Shown in pieces: positions 45,171 to 54,604 of a stretch of DNA of 54,995 bases. Location: NCBI RefSeq assembly GCF_001645105.1, contig NZ_LKEG01000022.1, forward strand, positions 161,918 to 216,912, written 5' to 3'. The DNA is from Pseudomonas marginalis (GTDB taxonomy: Bacteria; Pseudomonadota; Gammaproteobacteria; Pseudomonadales; Pseudomonadaceae). The translations under genes were made by a program, and so were the position numbers. Each line of letters opens with the position of its first letter. The stretch's first letter is position 1. The notes under the pieces were generated by a model. The model did not search any database. It was not told the DNA's origin and worked only from the letters and a program-made list of their open reading frames with translations.

Positions 45171-46014
45171 AGCCTTCGAGGATGTACTCCGCCAAGCATT
45201 CGGTGATGGGGGAGGTCATTGCCGGGTTGCGTAGCAAGCGCAGATTCATCGACGGCAGCGGCGGAAAACCTTCTTCGCTGCCGAGTATGCGCAGGTCTTC
45301 CGTCACCAGGCTTTCCATGCTGACCATCACCGCCAGGCCGGCGCTCACCACGGCCTGAATCGCCGCCACATTAGAGCTGTGGTAGGCCAGCCGGTAATCG
45401 CGCCCGGCGGCGTCCAGCGCCGCACGGGTCCACTGGGTGCAGAAACTGTCGACCCCGGAAATCGCCAGTGGCAGCGCGTCGTGCTCGTCCACGCAGAAGC
45501 ACGGGGCGGCCACCCACACCATGCGTTCGGTACGCAACAGCTCGCCGACTTCATTGCCGGGCTCGCGGCTGATGACCGTCAGGGCCAGGTCGCGACGTTG
45601 CATCAGCACCGTCGACGCCTCGCAGTGCATCTCGATCTGGATGAGTGGATACGCCTTGGAAAACCGTTTGAGAATCCCCGGCAGGAAACGCATCACGTAG
45701 TCATCCGGCGTACCGATACGCACCAGTCCCACCATGTGCGGTTCGCGCAGGGTGTTGAACACTTCGCTGTGCAGTTTCAGGATGCGCCGCGCGTACCCCA
45801 GCAATACCTGGCCTTCGGGCGTCAGCCGCACCTGGCGACCGTCGCGCTCGAACAGCTTGCGCTGCAACACGTCTTCTTCGAGGCGCTTCATCTGCATACT
45901 CACCGCCGACTGCGTACGGTTGACCAGTTCGCCGGCGCGGGTAAAACCGCCCTGGTCGGCGATGGCGACGAAGGTGCGCAGCACTTCAGTGTCGATGCTC
46001 GGGTAGCCGGACAA
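45160..46014 (-). CDS. LysR-family transcriptional regulator
   Basis: A 284-residue LysR protein with HTH VLRTFVAIADQGGFTRAGEL VNRTQSAVSMQMKRLE. The start is TTG at 46014, giving MSGYPSIDTEVLRTF, with GGAG about ten bases upstream; no better ATG exists near the HTH. Its 3' end overlaps the TSUP gene on the other strand. Target and effector unknown. Confidence 0.9.
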   Translation of the reverse strand: MSGYPSIDTEVLRTFVAIADQGGFTRAGELVNRTQSAVSMQMKRLEEDVLQRKLFERDGRQVRLTPEGQVLLGYARRILKLHSEVFNTLREPHMVGLVRIGTPDDYVMRFLPGILKRFSKAYPLIQIEMHCEASTVLMQRRDLALTVISREPGNEVGELLRTERMVWVAAPCFCVDEHDALPLAISGVDSFCTQWTRAALDAAGRDYRLAYHSSNVAAIQAVVSAGLAVMVSMESLVTEDLRILGSEEGFPPLPSMNLRLLRNPAMTSPITECLAEYILEGFRL

Positions 46015-46111
46015 TTGATCAATCTCCGAGATGTATTACATAAGAAACATTCGTTGGATTGATCTTAAGCCCAGGCACACACTTGCGCCATCCCCACTGG
46101 AGGGCGAGAAG

Positions 46112-46318
46112 ATGAAAGGTCAACGAGGGTTTGTATTGATGGCGAAGCGTCCGTTTTCCGGGCTTTTTCAGAAGGTGGCCCGTTGGCAGGCGCTGCATGA
46201 GGAGCGCCAGATGCTGGCGAACTTGAGCGATGATGCACTCAAGGACATCGGCCTCAATCGCGGCGACGTCGAGCAGGACCGCCACCTGCATTTCTGGCAA
46301 GACCCGCTGCGCAAATGA
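46112..46318 (+). CDS. DUF1127 small protein
   Basis: A 68-residue basic protein with the DUF1127 tail RWQALHEERQMLANLSDDAL KDIGLNRGDVEQ. The family is short, Arg-rich and in other bacteria linked to RNA binding and phosphate/stress responses. GGAGGGCGAGAAG precedes the ATG. Not characterised here. Confidence 0.88.
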   Translation: MKGQRGFVLMAKRPFSGLFQKVARWQALHEERQMLANLSDDALKDIGLNRGDVEQDRHLHFWQDPLRK

Positions 46319-46363
46319 TCGCGGATGCAGTAGGGTGGTCGGCGCGCCCACACGGAGAACCCC

Positions 46364-47593
46364 ATGCCCGCCGACCTGTCGTTTTCACTCAAGCAAGCTC
46401 GACGCATGGCGCTGGCGGCCCAGGGTTTTTCCGGGCGCCAGGCGCCTGCACTGATCAGGGCTGCGCACCTCAATCGCATGATCGAGCGCCTGGGCGTCTT
46501 GCAGATTGATTCGGTCAATGCCGTGGTGCGCTCTCATTACTTGCCGCTGTTTTCCCGTCTGGGCAACTACTCCCCGCTGATACTTGAACAAGCCGCCTGG
46601 AGCCAGGGGCGGCGGCGCTCGCTGTTCGAATACTGGGGGCATGAGGCGTCGCTGTTGCCGATGGCGCTGTACCCGCTGATGCGCTGGCGCATGGTGCGGG
46701 CCAAGCAGGGCCAGGGCATTTATTCGCAAATGGCGCGCTTCGGGCGTGAGCAGCAGGCCACGATTCAGCGTGTGTTGCAGACCGTCGAGGAGCAGGGCAC
46801 ATTGGGGGCCGGCAGCTTGTCGACCCGAGAGGAACGCGCCGGCCCGTGGTGGGACTGGAGCGACGAGAAACATGCGCTGGAATGGCTGTTTGCCGCAGGC
46901 TTGGTCACGGTGGCCGGTCGTCGTGGGTTTGAGCGGCTCTATGATTTGCCGGAGCGGGTCATTCCCGGCGATATCCTGCAAACCACGGTCACTGAAGCTG
47001 AGGCCCTGCGCGGCTTGCTGTTGCACAGTGCTACTGCGCTGGGCGTGGGGACCGAGAAGGACTTGCGCGATTACTTCCGTCTCGACCCCGCCGACAGCCG
47101 CAATCGCCTGGCCGAATTGGTCGAGGATGGCCAACTGCAGGTGTGCCAGGTACAAGGCTGGAAACAACCGGCTTACTGCCTGCCCGAGCCCAAAGTGCCG
47201 CGCAAGGTGCCGGCCAGCGCCTTGCTGTCGCCGTTCGATTCGCTGGTCTGGGAGCGTGCGCGTACCGAGCGTTTGTTCGATTTCCGTTACCGCCTGGAGA
47301 TCTACACCCCGCAAGACAAGCGGGTGTACGGCTACTACGTGCTGCCGTTTCTGCACAATGAACGCATCGCCGCACGCATTGATTTACGCGCCGAACGCGC
47401 CAGTGGGCGCCTGGCCGTGCATGCGGTGCATGAGGAAGAGCCGGGGTTGGATGAGGAGGGCATGTTGGCGCTGGCGCAGAACCTTCGGCAAATGGCCGAC
47501 TGGCTGGGGCTGGAACAGGTGCAGCTCAATTGCCAAAGGCCGAGTGCCGACCGGTTGCGGGTAGCGATGATCAGCATGGATGTTGGTCTTTAA
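46364..47593 (+). CDS. AlkX/YcaQ-type DNA glycosylase for crosslink repair
   Basis: A 409-residue winged-helix (HTH_42) glycosylase. The N-terminal helix carries LGVLQIDSVNAVVRSHYLPL, the QxD catalytic pattern of the E. coli YcaQ (AlkX) branch, while Streptomyces AlkZ has QxQ. The later SPFDSLVWERARTERLFDFR and RIDLRAERASGRLAVHAVH are family hallmarks. It should unhook alkylated bases and interstrand crosslinks. CGGAGA lies ahead of the ATG. Confidence 0.88.
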   Translation: MPADLSFSLKQARRMALAAQGFSGRQAPALIRAAHLNRMIERLGVLQIDSVNAVVRSHYLPLFSRLGNYSPLILEQAAWSQGRRRSLFEYWGHEASLLPMALYPLMRWRMVRAKQGQGIYSQMARFGREQQATIQRVLQTVEEQGTLGAGSLSTREERAGPWWDWSDEKHALEWLFAAGLVTVAGRRGFERLYDLPERVIPGDILQTTVTEAEALRGLLLHSATALGVGTEKDLRDYFRLDPADSRNRLAELVEDGQLQVCQVQGWKQPAYCLPEPKVPRKVPASALLSPFDSLVWERARTERLFDFRYRLEIYTPQDKRVYGYYVLPFLHNERIAARIDLRAERASGRLAVHAVHEEEPGLDEEGMLALAQNLRQMADWLGLEQVQLNCQRPSADRLRVAMISMDVGL

Positions 47594-47692
47594 GGCCTCA
47601 TCGGGGGCAAGTCGAATCGTCGCACCGTCCCTCCCACACTTGAATGTATTCACAGATCAAAATGTGGGAGGGGGCTTGCCCCCGATGAGGCC
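47594..47692. repeat. REPIN with an insertion in one arm
   Basis: Right arm is a normal REP (ATGTGGGAGGGGGCTTGCC onwards, 47662-47692). In the left arm the core GGGGGCAAG is followed by TCGAATCGTCGCACCGT (17 bases) and then CCCTCCCACA, replacing the usual CC. The flank GGCCTCATC / GATGAGGCC is intact. Located between convergent genes. Confidence 0.9.
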
Positions 47693-47711
47693 CTAAAGGC
47701 AACTAAAAATC

Positions 47712-49058
47712 TCAGCGCTTCACCTGTTTCAACGTCTCGGCAATCAAAAACGCCAATTCCAGCGACTGATCGGCATTCATCCGTGGGTCGCAGTGGGTGT
47801 GATAACGGTCCGACAAACCGTCCTCGGTGATCGGCCGCGCGCCGCCGATGCATTCGGTGACGTTCTGCCCGGTCATCTCGATGTGAATCCCGCCGGCATA
47901 GCTGCCTTCGGCCTGGTGCACCTGGAAGAACTCCTTCACCTCGCCCAGGATCTGCGCAAAGTCGCGGGTCTTGTAGCCGCTGCTGGCCTTGATGGTGTTG
48001 CCGTGCATCGGGTCCGAGCTCCACAGCACTTGCTTACCTTCGCGCTGCACCGCGCGAATCAGGTTGGGCAGGTGGTCGCCGACCTTGCCTGCGCCCATGC
48101 GCGCGATCAGGTTCAGGCGGCCGGGGTCGTTGTCCGGGTTGAGGATGTCGATCAGCCGGATCAGTTCATCCGGGTTCATGCTCGGGCCGACCTTGACCCC
48201 GATCGGGTTGTTCACCCCACGCAGGAACTCGACGTGGGCACCGTCCAGTTGGCGTGTGCGGTCGCCGATCCACAGCATGTGGGCCGAGCAGTCGTAGTAG
48301 TCGTTGGTCAGGCTGTCACGGCGCACGAAGGCTTGCTCGTAGTTGAGCAGCAGCGCTTCGTGGGCGGTGAAGAAGCTGGTTTCGCGCAGTTGCGGCGAAC
48401 TGTCCATTCCGCAGGCGCGCATGAACGCCAGGGTTTCGTCGATGCGGTCGGCCAGTTGGCTGTACTTTTCGGCCAGCGCGGAGTTGGCGATGAAGTCCAG
48501 GTTCCACTTGTGCACCTGGTGCAAGTCGGCGAAGCCGCCCTGGGCAAAGGCGCGCAGCAGGTTCAGGGTGGCGGTGGACTGGTGGTAGGACTGCAATAGG
48601 CGGTCCGGGTCCGGCACACGGCTTTTTTCGTCGAAGCCGATACCGTTGACGATGTCGCCACGGTAGGCGGGCAGGGTGATGCCGTCGATGGTTTCATCGT
48701 TGGCCGAACGCGGCTTGGCGAACTGGCCGGCCATGCGCCCCACTTTGACCACCGGGCAACCGGCCGCGAAGGTCATCACAATGGCCATCTGCAGCAGCAC
48801 CTTGAAGGTGTCGCGGATTTTTGCGGCGGAGAACTCGGCAAAACTCTCGGCGCAGTCACCCCCTTGCAACAGGAACGCGCGACCTTGGGTGACCTCGGCA
48901 AACTGGCGGCGCAACTCGCGGGCTTCCCCGGCGAACACCAGCGGCGGGTAGCTGGCCAGGCTTTGCTCCACGTGCAGCAAGTGCGCAGCGTCCGGGTACT
49001 GGGGTTGTTGCTGGATTGGCAGGGCGCGCCAGCTGTCGGGGCTCCAGGGTTGGCTCAT
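47712..49058 (-). CDS. Class II DAHP synthase (plant type)
   Basis: A 448-residue 3-deoxy-7-phosphoheptulonate synthase of the class II family, unrelated in sequence to the class I enzyme at 32715-33791. Hallmarks: [95 protein letters not shown]. Shikimate pathway, cytoplasmic. Two adjacent ATGs (49061, 49058) exist; the second spaces better from GAG. Confidence 0.96.
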   Translation of the reverse strand: MSQPWSPDSWRALPIQQQPQYPDAAHLLHVEQSLASYPPLVFAGEARELRRQFAEVTQGRAFLLQGGDCAESFAEFSAAKIRDTFKVLLQMAIVMTFAAGCPVVKVGRMAGQFAKPRSANDETIDGITLPAYRGDIVNGIGFDEKSRVPDPDRLLQSYHQSTATLNLLRAFAQGGFADLHQVHKWNLDFIANSALAEKYSQLADRIDETLAFMRACGMDSSPQLRETSFFTAHEALLLNYEQAFVRRDSLTNDYYDCSAHMLWIGDRTRQLDGAHVEFLRGVNNPIGVKVGPSMNPDELIRLIDILNPDNDPGRLNLIARMGAGKVGDHLPNLIRAVQREGKQVLWSSDPMHGNTIKASSGYKTRDFAQILGEVKEFFQVHQAEGSYAGGIHIEMTGQNVTECIGGARPITEDGLSDRYHTHCDPRMNADQSLELAFLIAETLKQVKR

Positions 49059-49182
49059 CATGAACTCGATTGGGTGGTTGACGGTCGGGTGCCAATGTTA
49101 TCAGCAATTAGTGCGTGACCTGTTGCCGCCGGTTCGCCGACAATCGCGCCTTTGCCGTGTAGCAAACCCGTTAGGAGTAGTG

Positions 49183-49938
49183 ATGACCGAGGAGCGTGTC
49201 GAGCGCCTGCTGGCTGAAGTCCATGATGATTTCGGCATGATCCGTGTGCTCGAAGTGGCCGATTACCGTTTTCTCGAGTTTGGCGACGCCATCGAGCAAA
49301 GCTGCGTGTTCACTGCCGACCCAAGCTGGCTGGAGTACGACTACACCCGCGCGATGCTGATTGGTGCGCTGTGCCATGAGCAGCCGGAAAGCGCGCTGTT
49401 CCTTGGCCTGGGCGCCGGCACGCTGACCCAGGCGTGCCTGAAGTTCCTGCCGCTGGAAGATGTAGAAGCCATCGAACTGCGACCCGATGTGCCGCGCCTG
49501 GCCATCGAGTATCTGGGGCTGGATGACGACCCGCGTTTGTACATCCGTGTCGGCGACGCGCTGGAGTTACTCGACAGCGCCGAATCGGCCGACCTGATTT
49601 TCGTCGACCTTTATACCGATGTCGGCCCCGGCGTCGGGCACCTGGCGTGGACGTTCCTGGAGAACTGTCAGAAGAAACTCAACCCCGGCGGCTGGCTGGT
49701 GATCAACCAGTGGGCGACCGACGATGGCAAGCCGCTGGGCGCAGCGTTGTTGCGTGGCTTGTACCACCGCCATTATTGGGAACTGCCGGTGAAGGAGGGC
49801 AATGTGATTCTGTTGGTGCCGTCCGAGCTGGACCAGGAACTGGACAGGGGCGCGCTCTCGGACCGTGCCGAAGCGTTGGCGCCGCGGTTGGGGTACTCGT
49901 TGCAGCCGTTGATCAAGGCGATTCGGCCGGCAACTTAG
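49183..49938 (+). CDS. Spermidine synthase-like methyltransferase-fold protein
   Basis: A 251-residue protein with the spermidine-synthase fold: ALFLGLGAGTLTQACLKFLP (nucleotide loop), VEAIELRPDVPRLAIEYLGL, IRVGDALELL and ADLIFVDLYTDVGPG. The polyamine-binding residues of SpeE are not all evident, so it may be a SpeE homologue with a different substrate. GGAG precedes ATG 49183; the longer upstream frame is not conserved. Confidence 0.85.
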   Translation: MTEERVERLLAEVHDDFGMIRVLEVADYRFLEFGDAIEQSCVFTADPSWLEYDYTRAMLIGALCHEQPESALFLGLGAGTLTQACLKFLPLEDVEAIELRPDVPRLAIEYLGLDDDPRLYIRVGDALELLDSAESADLIFVDLYTDVGPGVGHLAWTFLENCQKKLNPGGWLVINQWATDDGKPLGAALLRGLYHRHYWELPVKEGNVILLVPSELDQELDRGALSDRAEALAPRLGYSLQPLIKAIRPAT

Positions 49939-49951
49939 TTGTCTGTACCGA

Positions 49952-50030
49952 CGCCATCGGGGGCAAGCCCCCTCCCACAGTTTGGAATGCGGTCGAATGT
50001 GGGAGGGGGCTTGCCCCCGATGAGGCCATC
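49952..50030. repeat. REPIN after the spermidine-synthase-like gene
   Basis: Opposed perfect REP arms: CATCGGGGGCAAGCCCCCTC (left) and GAGGGGGCTTGCCCCCGATG (right) with a spacer of about 22 bases. Lies between convergent genes. Confidence 0.93.
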
Positions 50031-50041
50031 ACTGCCTGAAC

Positions 50042-50833
50042 TCAAATGCCCTTGAACACCCCCGGCCGCTTCTCGACCATCGCCCGTACGCCTTCCTTGG
50101 CATCCTCGCTGTTGAGCAGTTTATCCACAATCGGCGGCAACGCGGCCGCCGCCACGGTTTCACCTTCCATGCGCGCCAGCCGGGCTGACATCAACGTGGC
50201 CTGCACACCCAGCGGCGCCTGACGGGCGATGCGGTGGGCCAGTTCGACGGCGCGCGGCAGCAGGTCTTCGCTGGCCATCACTTCCTGCACCAAACCCAGG
50301 CGCAGCGCGTCATGGGCGTCGAACTCATCGCCGGTGAGCAGCCAGCGCATCGCGTTGCCCCAGCCGGCGACCTGATGAAAGCGCAACGTCGCGCCGCCGA
50401 ACGGAAAGATGCCACGCTGAACTTCCATCTGCGCAAAGCGCGTGTTGCTCGCGCAAAGATTGATATCCGCCGCCAGCATCAACTCGATACCGATCGTCAG
50501 GCAGTAGCCTTGGGCCGCGACGATTACCGGTTTGCTCACGCGCGGCCCGGCAAACACGCCCCAGGGATCACACCCACCCAGCGGCGGTTGCCAGCCACCG
50601 GCCATCACACCGCTGACATTGGCCAGGTCCAGTCCGGCCGTGAAGTGATCGCCGTGGGCAAACACCACCGCCACCCGCGCGTCGTCATTTCGATCAAATT
50701 CGCCATACGCCAGGCTCAGCTCATTGAGCAGGTCCAAGTCGAAAGCGTTGCGTTTGGCCACCCGGTCCAGGCCCAGCAACAGGACATGGCCCTGGAGTTC
50801 TCGGCTGACGCGGCTGCTGCTGGCTGGATTCAT
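50042..50833 (-). CDS. Enoyl-CoA hydratase/isomerase (crotonase) family protein
   Basis: A 263-residue crotonase: HVLLLGLDRVAKRNAFDLDL, DHFTAGLDLANV (oxyanion loop), AAQGYCLTIGIELMLAADIN LCA, and RGIFPFGGATLRFHQVAGWG. The second acidic residue of canonical hydratases cannot be confidently placed, so hydratase, isomerase or hydrolase activity stays open. Monocistronic by context. Confidence 0.88.
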   Translation of the reverse strand: MNPASSSRVSRELQGHVLLLGLDRVAKRNAFDLDLLNELSLAYGEFDRNDDARVAVVFAHGDHFTAGLDLANVSGVMAGGWQPPLGGCDPWGVFAGPRVSKPVIVAAQGYCLTIGIELMLAADINLCASNTRFAQMEVQRGIFPFGGATLRFHQVAGWGNAMRWLLTGDEFDAHDALRLGLVQEVMASEDLLPRAVELAHRIARQAPLGVQATLMSARLARMEGETVAAAALPPIVDKLLNSEDAKEGVRAMVEKRPGVFKGI

Positions 50834-51030
50834 CGGGGGTGCCCTCGGGCGCGGGGAAGGGTTTCAGACCAAAGGGCCTGAAAGGTCGGGTGAACCGTTT
50901 AAGCGTTATGACCAGCAGGGCCGGGCCTTTGAAAAATAGACCCTGCCGGTGTTCTCTGCAAAGGCTCTGACGCAGCTCGGTTTATCAATGCTTTGCGATA
51001 AAAAAAGCTCCCTTTTTCAGCTATTTCCGG

Positions 51031-51259
51031 TATAGTGCGCGCCGGCCTTTAACCGGGCCGCGTTTAGGTAGCGCAATTCCCCGAAGTCAGCTTCGGCTGC
51101 ACGTCCGCACAGCGGACTCTCCCTTGACGAATCTTTTTCATTCATTCGTTTTCGCAAATCCCCGCCGACAAAGCAGCCAGGGCGACTCTTGAGTCTCAAC
51201 ACGGCATGCGCAGCTTTGGAGCATGGGTCTTTGCGGATGCACTTAGAGGCAGACCCATG
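51031..51259 (+). promoter_or_regulatory. Promoter and structured 5' leader of deaD
   Basis: A -10 box TATAGT (51031-51036) is followed by about 215 bases of leader. Serial perfect hairpins: CCGAAG-TCAG-CTTCGG (51081-51096), GTCCGC-ACA-GCGGAC (51103-51117), ACGAAT/ATTCGT (51127-51149), GACTC-TT-GAGTC (51184-51195). The last pairs CATGGGTCT (51222-51230) with AGACCCATG (51251-51259), burying the start codon in a 9-bp stem with GAGG (51246-51249) in the loop. The E. coli deaD/csdA mRNA also has a leader of over 200 bases and is cold-regulated. No good -35 is visible. Confidence 0.65.
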
Positions 51260-52930
51260 ACCCAGGAAACCGGCGGCTTCGCCGCTTTTAATCTTAACCC
51301 GAACATTCTCGCTGCCGTCATCGCGACCGGCTACGAAGAACCTTCGGCGATTCAGCAGCAATCGATCCCGATCATCATGGCCGGCCAGGACATGATTGGC
51401 CAGGCGCAAACCGGTACCGGTAAAACCGCCGCGTTCGCCCTGCCTATCCTGCATTGCATCGATCCTGCCAAGCGCGAACCGCAAGCCCTGATCCTGGCGC
51501 CAACCCGTGAGTTGGCGCTGCAAGTAGCAACCGCTTTTGAAACCTACGCCAAGCAAATGCCAGGCGTAACCGTTGTGGCCGTTTACGGCGGCGCGCCTAT
51601 GGGCCCACAACTCAAAGCTATCCGTAACGGCGCACAGATCGTTGTCGCCACCCCGGGCCGTCTGTGCGACCACCTGCGTCGTGACGAGAAAGTCTTGTCG
51701 ACCGTGAACCACCTGGTTCTCGACGAAGCTGACGAAATGTTGAAGCTGGGCTTCATGGATGACCTGGAAGTCATCTTCAAGGCGCTGCCACCAACCCGTC
51801 AGACCGTACTGTTCTCGGCCACCCTGCCACAGTCGATCCGTGCCATTGCCGAGCGCCACCTGCGCGATCCGCAACACGTGAAGATCCAGACCAAGACTCA
51901 GACCGTTACCGCGATCGAACAGGCTCACCTGTTGGTTCACGCTGACCAGAAGACCTCGGCTGTATTGAGCCTGCTGGAAGTCGAAGACTTCGACGCCCTG
52001 ATCATGTTCGTGCGTACCAAGCAAGCGACCCTGGACCTGGCCAGCGCCCTGGAAGCCAAAGGCTATAAAGCCGCTGCGCTGAACGGTGACATCGCCCAGA
52101 ACCAACGTGAGCGCGTGATCGACTCCCTCAAGGATGGCCGTCTGGACATCGTTGTGGCGACCGACGTTGCCGCCCGTGGTCTCGACGTTCCACGTATCAC
52201 CCACGTGTTCAACGTTGACATGCCGTACGACCCAGAGTCCTACGTTCACCGTATCGGCCGTACCGGCCGTGCCGGTCGCGAAGGCCGGGCACTGCTGCTG
52301 GTGACTCCACGTGAGCGCCGCATGCTGCAAGTGATCGAGCGTGTAACCGGCCAGAAAGTTGCAGAAGTCCGCCTGCCGGATGCCCAGGCAGTCCTGGATG
52401 CGCGCATCAAGAAACTGACCAACAGCCTGGCGCCACTGGTGGCTGACGCTGAATCGACCCACGGCGACCTGCTGGACCGCCTGACCGCCGATATCGGTTG
52501 CACCCCGCGTGCCCTGGCTGCAGCTCTGCTGCGCAAAGCCACCAACGGTCAGGCCCTGACCCTGGCAGCCATCGAGAAAGAACGTCCACTGGTGCCGAAC
52601 AACGCGCCACGCGGTGATCGTCCAGAGCGTACCGGTGACCGTCCAGATCGCGGTGACCGTGAGCGTCGCGCTCCGGTGCCACTGGCTGAAGGCCGTGCTC
52701 GCTGCCGTACCGCGCTGGGCGCACGTGATGGCATCGCTGCCAAGAACCTGCTGGGCGCTATCCTCAACGAGGGTGGCCTGGCACGTGAAGCCATCGGTCG
52801 CATCCAGGTGCGTGACAGCTTCTCCCTGGTGGAGCTGCCGGAAGATGGTCTGGAAAAACTGCTGACCAAGCTGAAAGACACCCGCGTTGCCGGTAAGCAG
52901 CTGAAGCTGCGTCGCTATCGCGAAGATTGA
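51257..52930 (+). CDS. deaD: DEAD-box RNA helicase DeaD/CsdA
   Basis: A 557-residue helicase. Q motif GYEEPSAIQQQSIP, motif I AQTGTGKTAAFALP, Ia PTRELALQVA, II DEAD (VLDEADEML), III FSATLPQ, V ATDVAARGLDV, VI HRIGRTGRAGREG, then a C-terminal CsdA-type extension with an Asp/Arg-rich stretch (GDRPERTGDRPDRGDRERR) and an RNA-binding domain (VRDSFSLVELPEDGLEKLL). It unwinds RNA in ribosome assembly and cold adaptation. Start ATG 51257 (MTQETGGFAAFNLNPNIL) is the conserved one; an in-frame ATG at 51206 lies within the leader. Confidence 0.96.
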   Translation: MTQETGGFAAFNLNPNILAAVIATGYEEPSAIQQQSIPIIMAGQDMIGQAQTGTGKTAAFALPILHCIDPAKREPQALILAPTRELALQVATAFETYAKQMPGVTVVAVYGGAPMGPQLKAIRNGAQIVVATPGRLCDHLRRDEKVLSTVNHLVLDEADEMLKLGFMDDLEVIFKALPPTRQTVLFSATLPQSIRAIAERHLRDPQHVKIQTKTQTVTAIEQAHLLVHADQKTSAVLSLLEVEDFDALIMFVRTKQATLDLASALEAKGYKAAALNGDIAQNQRERVIDSLKDGRLDIVVATDVAARGLDVPRITHVFNVDMPYDPESYVHRIGRTGRAGREGRALLLVTPRERRMLQVIERVTGQKVAEVRLPDAQAVLDARIKKLTNSLAPLVADAESTHGDLLDRLTADIGCTPRALAAALLRKATNGQALTLAAIEKERPLVPNNAPRGDRPERTGDRPDRGDRERRAPVPLAEGRARCRTALGARDGIAAKNLLGAILNEGGLAREAIGRIQVRDSFSLVELPEDGLEKLLTKLKDTRVAGKQLKLRRYRED

Positions 52931-52958
52931 TCCGCCCTTGGGCTGATTGATCGAACAT

Positions 52959-52991
52959 AAAAAATCCCCGACTGGTTCGGGGATTTTTTTT
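52959..52991. terminator. Bidirectional terminator after deaD
   Basis: AAAAAATCCCCGA, loop CTGGT, TCGGGGATTTTTTTT: perfect stem with A and T tracts, between convergent genes. Confidence 0.96.
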
Positions 52992-53054
52992 GCCTGGCAT
53001 TTCTGGATCAGCACTCGGTCAACGGTGGGAGCAAGCCCCACAGTTCGATTTCCA

Positions 53055-53822
53055 TCAGCCGAAACGGTAGATGTCCATCCCCAGCGCGCCCAGCGTGAAG
53101 CCCTGGTGCGCCACGCTGAAATCGCCACCGGCGCCCCGCGCAAAATACAGCGGCAGCAGGTGCTCATCGCTGGGATGACTGCGCACCGCATGGGGCGCCT
53201 GTCGGCGATAGTCATGCAATGCAGCCTCATCATTGGCGGCCAGCTTATCCACCACCCAGTCACGGAAGTCCCGTGCCCACGGCTCAATGCTTTCGGCCCC
53301 TGCGTGCCAGTCCAGTTCGCCCAGGTTATGGGTGATGCTGCCCGAGCCGATCAACAACACGCCTTGCTCACGCAGACTGCTCAAGGCATGCCCGACGCGT
53401 GTCTGCAGGGCAGGGCCCATACGGCTGGGCAGGGACACCTGCACCACCGGAATGTCAGCCGCCGGGTACATCAGCGAGAGTGGCACCCAGGTGCCGTGGT
53501 CAAACGGGCGGCGCTCGTCTATGTGTGCATTCAGGCCATCGGTATGCAGCAGTTGGACAACCTCGCTGGCCAGTTGCGGATCGCCCGGCGCCGGGTACTG
53601 CACCGCAAACAGTTCGCGAGGGAAGCCGCCGAAGTCATGCCAGGTTTCAGGCGCGGGGCTGCCGCTGACCAGCAGTTCATGACTCTCCCAGTGTGCCGAC
53701 ACCACCACGATCGCCTTGGGCCGTGGCAGCTCGGCAGCCAGACGCTGCAATGCCGGGCCGCTGGCGCCGGGTTGCAGGGCAAGCATGGGCGAACCGTGAG
53801 AGATAAACAGGCTGGGGAGCAT
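53055..53822 (-). CDS. DODA-type extradiol dioxygenase (YgiD/LigB family)
   Basis: A 255-residue class III extradiol-type dioxygenase: MLPSLFISHGSPMLALQPGA SGPAL, AIVVVSAHWESHELLVS, FPRELFAVQYPAPGDPQL, DHGTWVPLSLMYPAADIPVV QVSL, and GSGSITHNLGEL. The conserved His residues (SHGSP, SAHWE, DHGTW) form the metal site. Relatives cleave catechols such as DOPA; the substrate here is unknown. ATG 53822 is chosen because the conserved protein starts at MLPSLFISHGSP. Confidence 0.9.
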   Translation of the reverse strand: MLPSLFISHGSPMLALQPGASGPALQRLAAELPRPKAIVVVSAHWESHELLVSGSPAPETWHDFGGFPRELFAVQYPAPGDPQLASEVVQLLHTDGLNAHIDERRPFDHGTWVPLSLMYPAADIPVVQVSLPSRMGPALQTRVGHALSSLREQGVLLIGSGSITHNLGELDWHAGAESIEPWARDFRDWVVDKLAANDEAALHDYRRQAPHAVRSHPSDEHLLPLYFARGAGGDFSVAHQGFTLGALGMDIYRFG

Positions 53823-53925
53823 AAGTGGGGTCCTGAGCGTTAACATGGGCCCATCTTCAATCAGATCACTGATCTAAATCTAATATAAGTTTTAGTGCCT
53901 TTTGATCGAATTTCCGGGGGGATCC

Positions 53926-54582
53926 ATGGAGCCTAAGTTTTGGCAAGAGCGCTGGGCGCGCAATCAGATCGGCTTTCACTTGCCCGAGGTCAATCCGTAC
54001 CTGCTGCGGCATTGGTCGCATCTGTCCCTGGCCGATGACGCCAAAGTGCTGGTGCCGCTGTGTGGCAAAAGCCTGGACCTGATGTGGCTGGCCAGTCATG
54101 GGTTGCGCGTCATGGGCGTGGAACTGTCGGAGCAGGCCGTCGAAACGTTTTTCAGCGAGCAGAGCCTGACGCCACACATCACCCGGCGCGGCGCCTTCAC
54201 GGTCTACCAGGCGGATTTGCTTGAAGTGTGGTGCGGCGATTTCTTTGCCCTGGGCGCCGACGATCTGGCCGACTGCACCGCGCTATATGATCGCGCTGCA
54301 TTGATCGCCTTGCCGCCGCTGATGCGTGCGCAATACGCCGAACAGCTGAACACTTTGCTGCGCCCAGGGTGTCAGGGGCTGTTGGTCACCCTTGATTATG
54401 ACCAGACCCAAAAGGCCGGGCCGCCGTTTGCGGTGACGGATGACGAAGTAGCGGTGCTGTTTGGTTTGAAATGGACCTTGGAGGTGTTGGAGGCGCGAGA
54501 CATCCTGGGCGAGAGTTGGAAGTTTGTGCAGGATGGCGTTACGCGGCTTGATGAGCGTGTCTATCGGCTGGTTATGCGTTGA
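53926..54582 (+). CDS. tpm: Thiopurine S-methyltransferase family protein
   Basis: A 218-residue SAM-dependent methyltransferase: [88 protein letters not shown]. Bacterial Tpm methylates selenite, tellurite and thiopurines to volatile or soluble products. GGGGGGA precedes the ATG at 53926. Confidence 0.95.
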   Translation: MEPKFWQERWARNQIGFHLPEVNPYLLRHWSHLSLADDAKVLVPLCGKSLDLMWLASHGLRVMGVELSEQAVETFFSEQSLTPHITRRGAFTVYQADLLEVWCGDFFALGADDLADCTALYDRAALIALPPLMRAQYAEQLNTLLRPGCQGLLVTLDYDQTQKAGPPFAVTDDEVAVLFGLKWTLEVLEARDILGESWKFVQDGVTRLDERVYRLVMR

Positions 54583-54604
54583 CCGGGGCAGTTCGCGCGC
54601 GGCA

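Noticed and set aside
51206..51256. In-frame upstream ATG extending DeaD by 17 residues
   Set aside because: The extension is not typical of DeaD proteins, has no good ribosome site and lies in the hairpin leader; the conserved start is MTQETGG.
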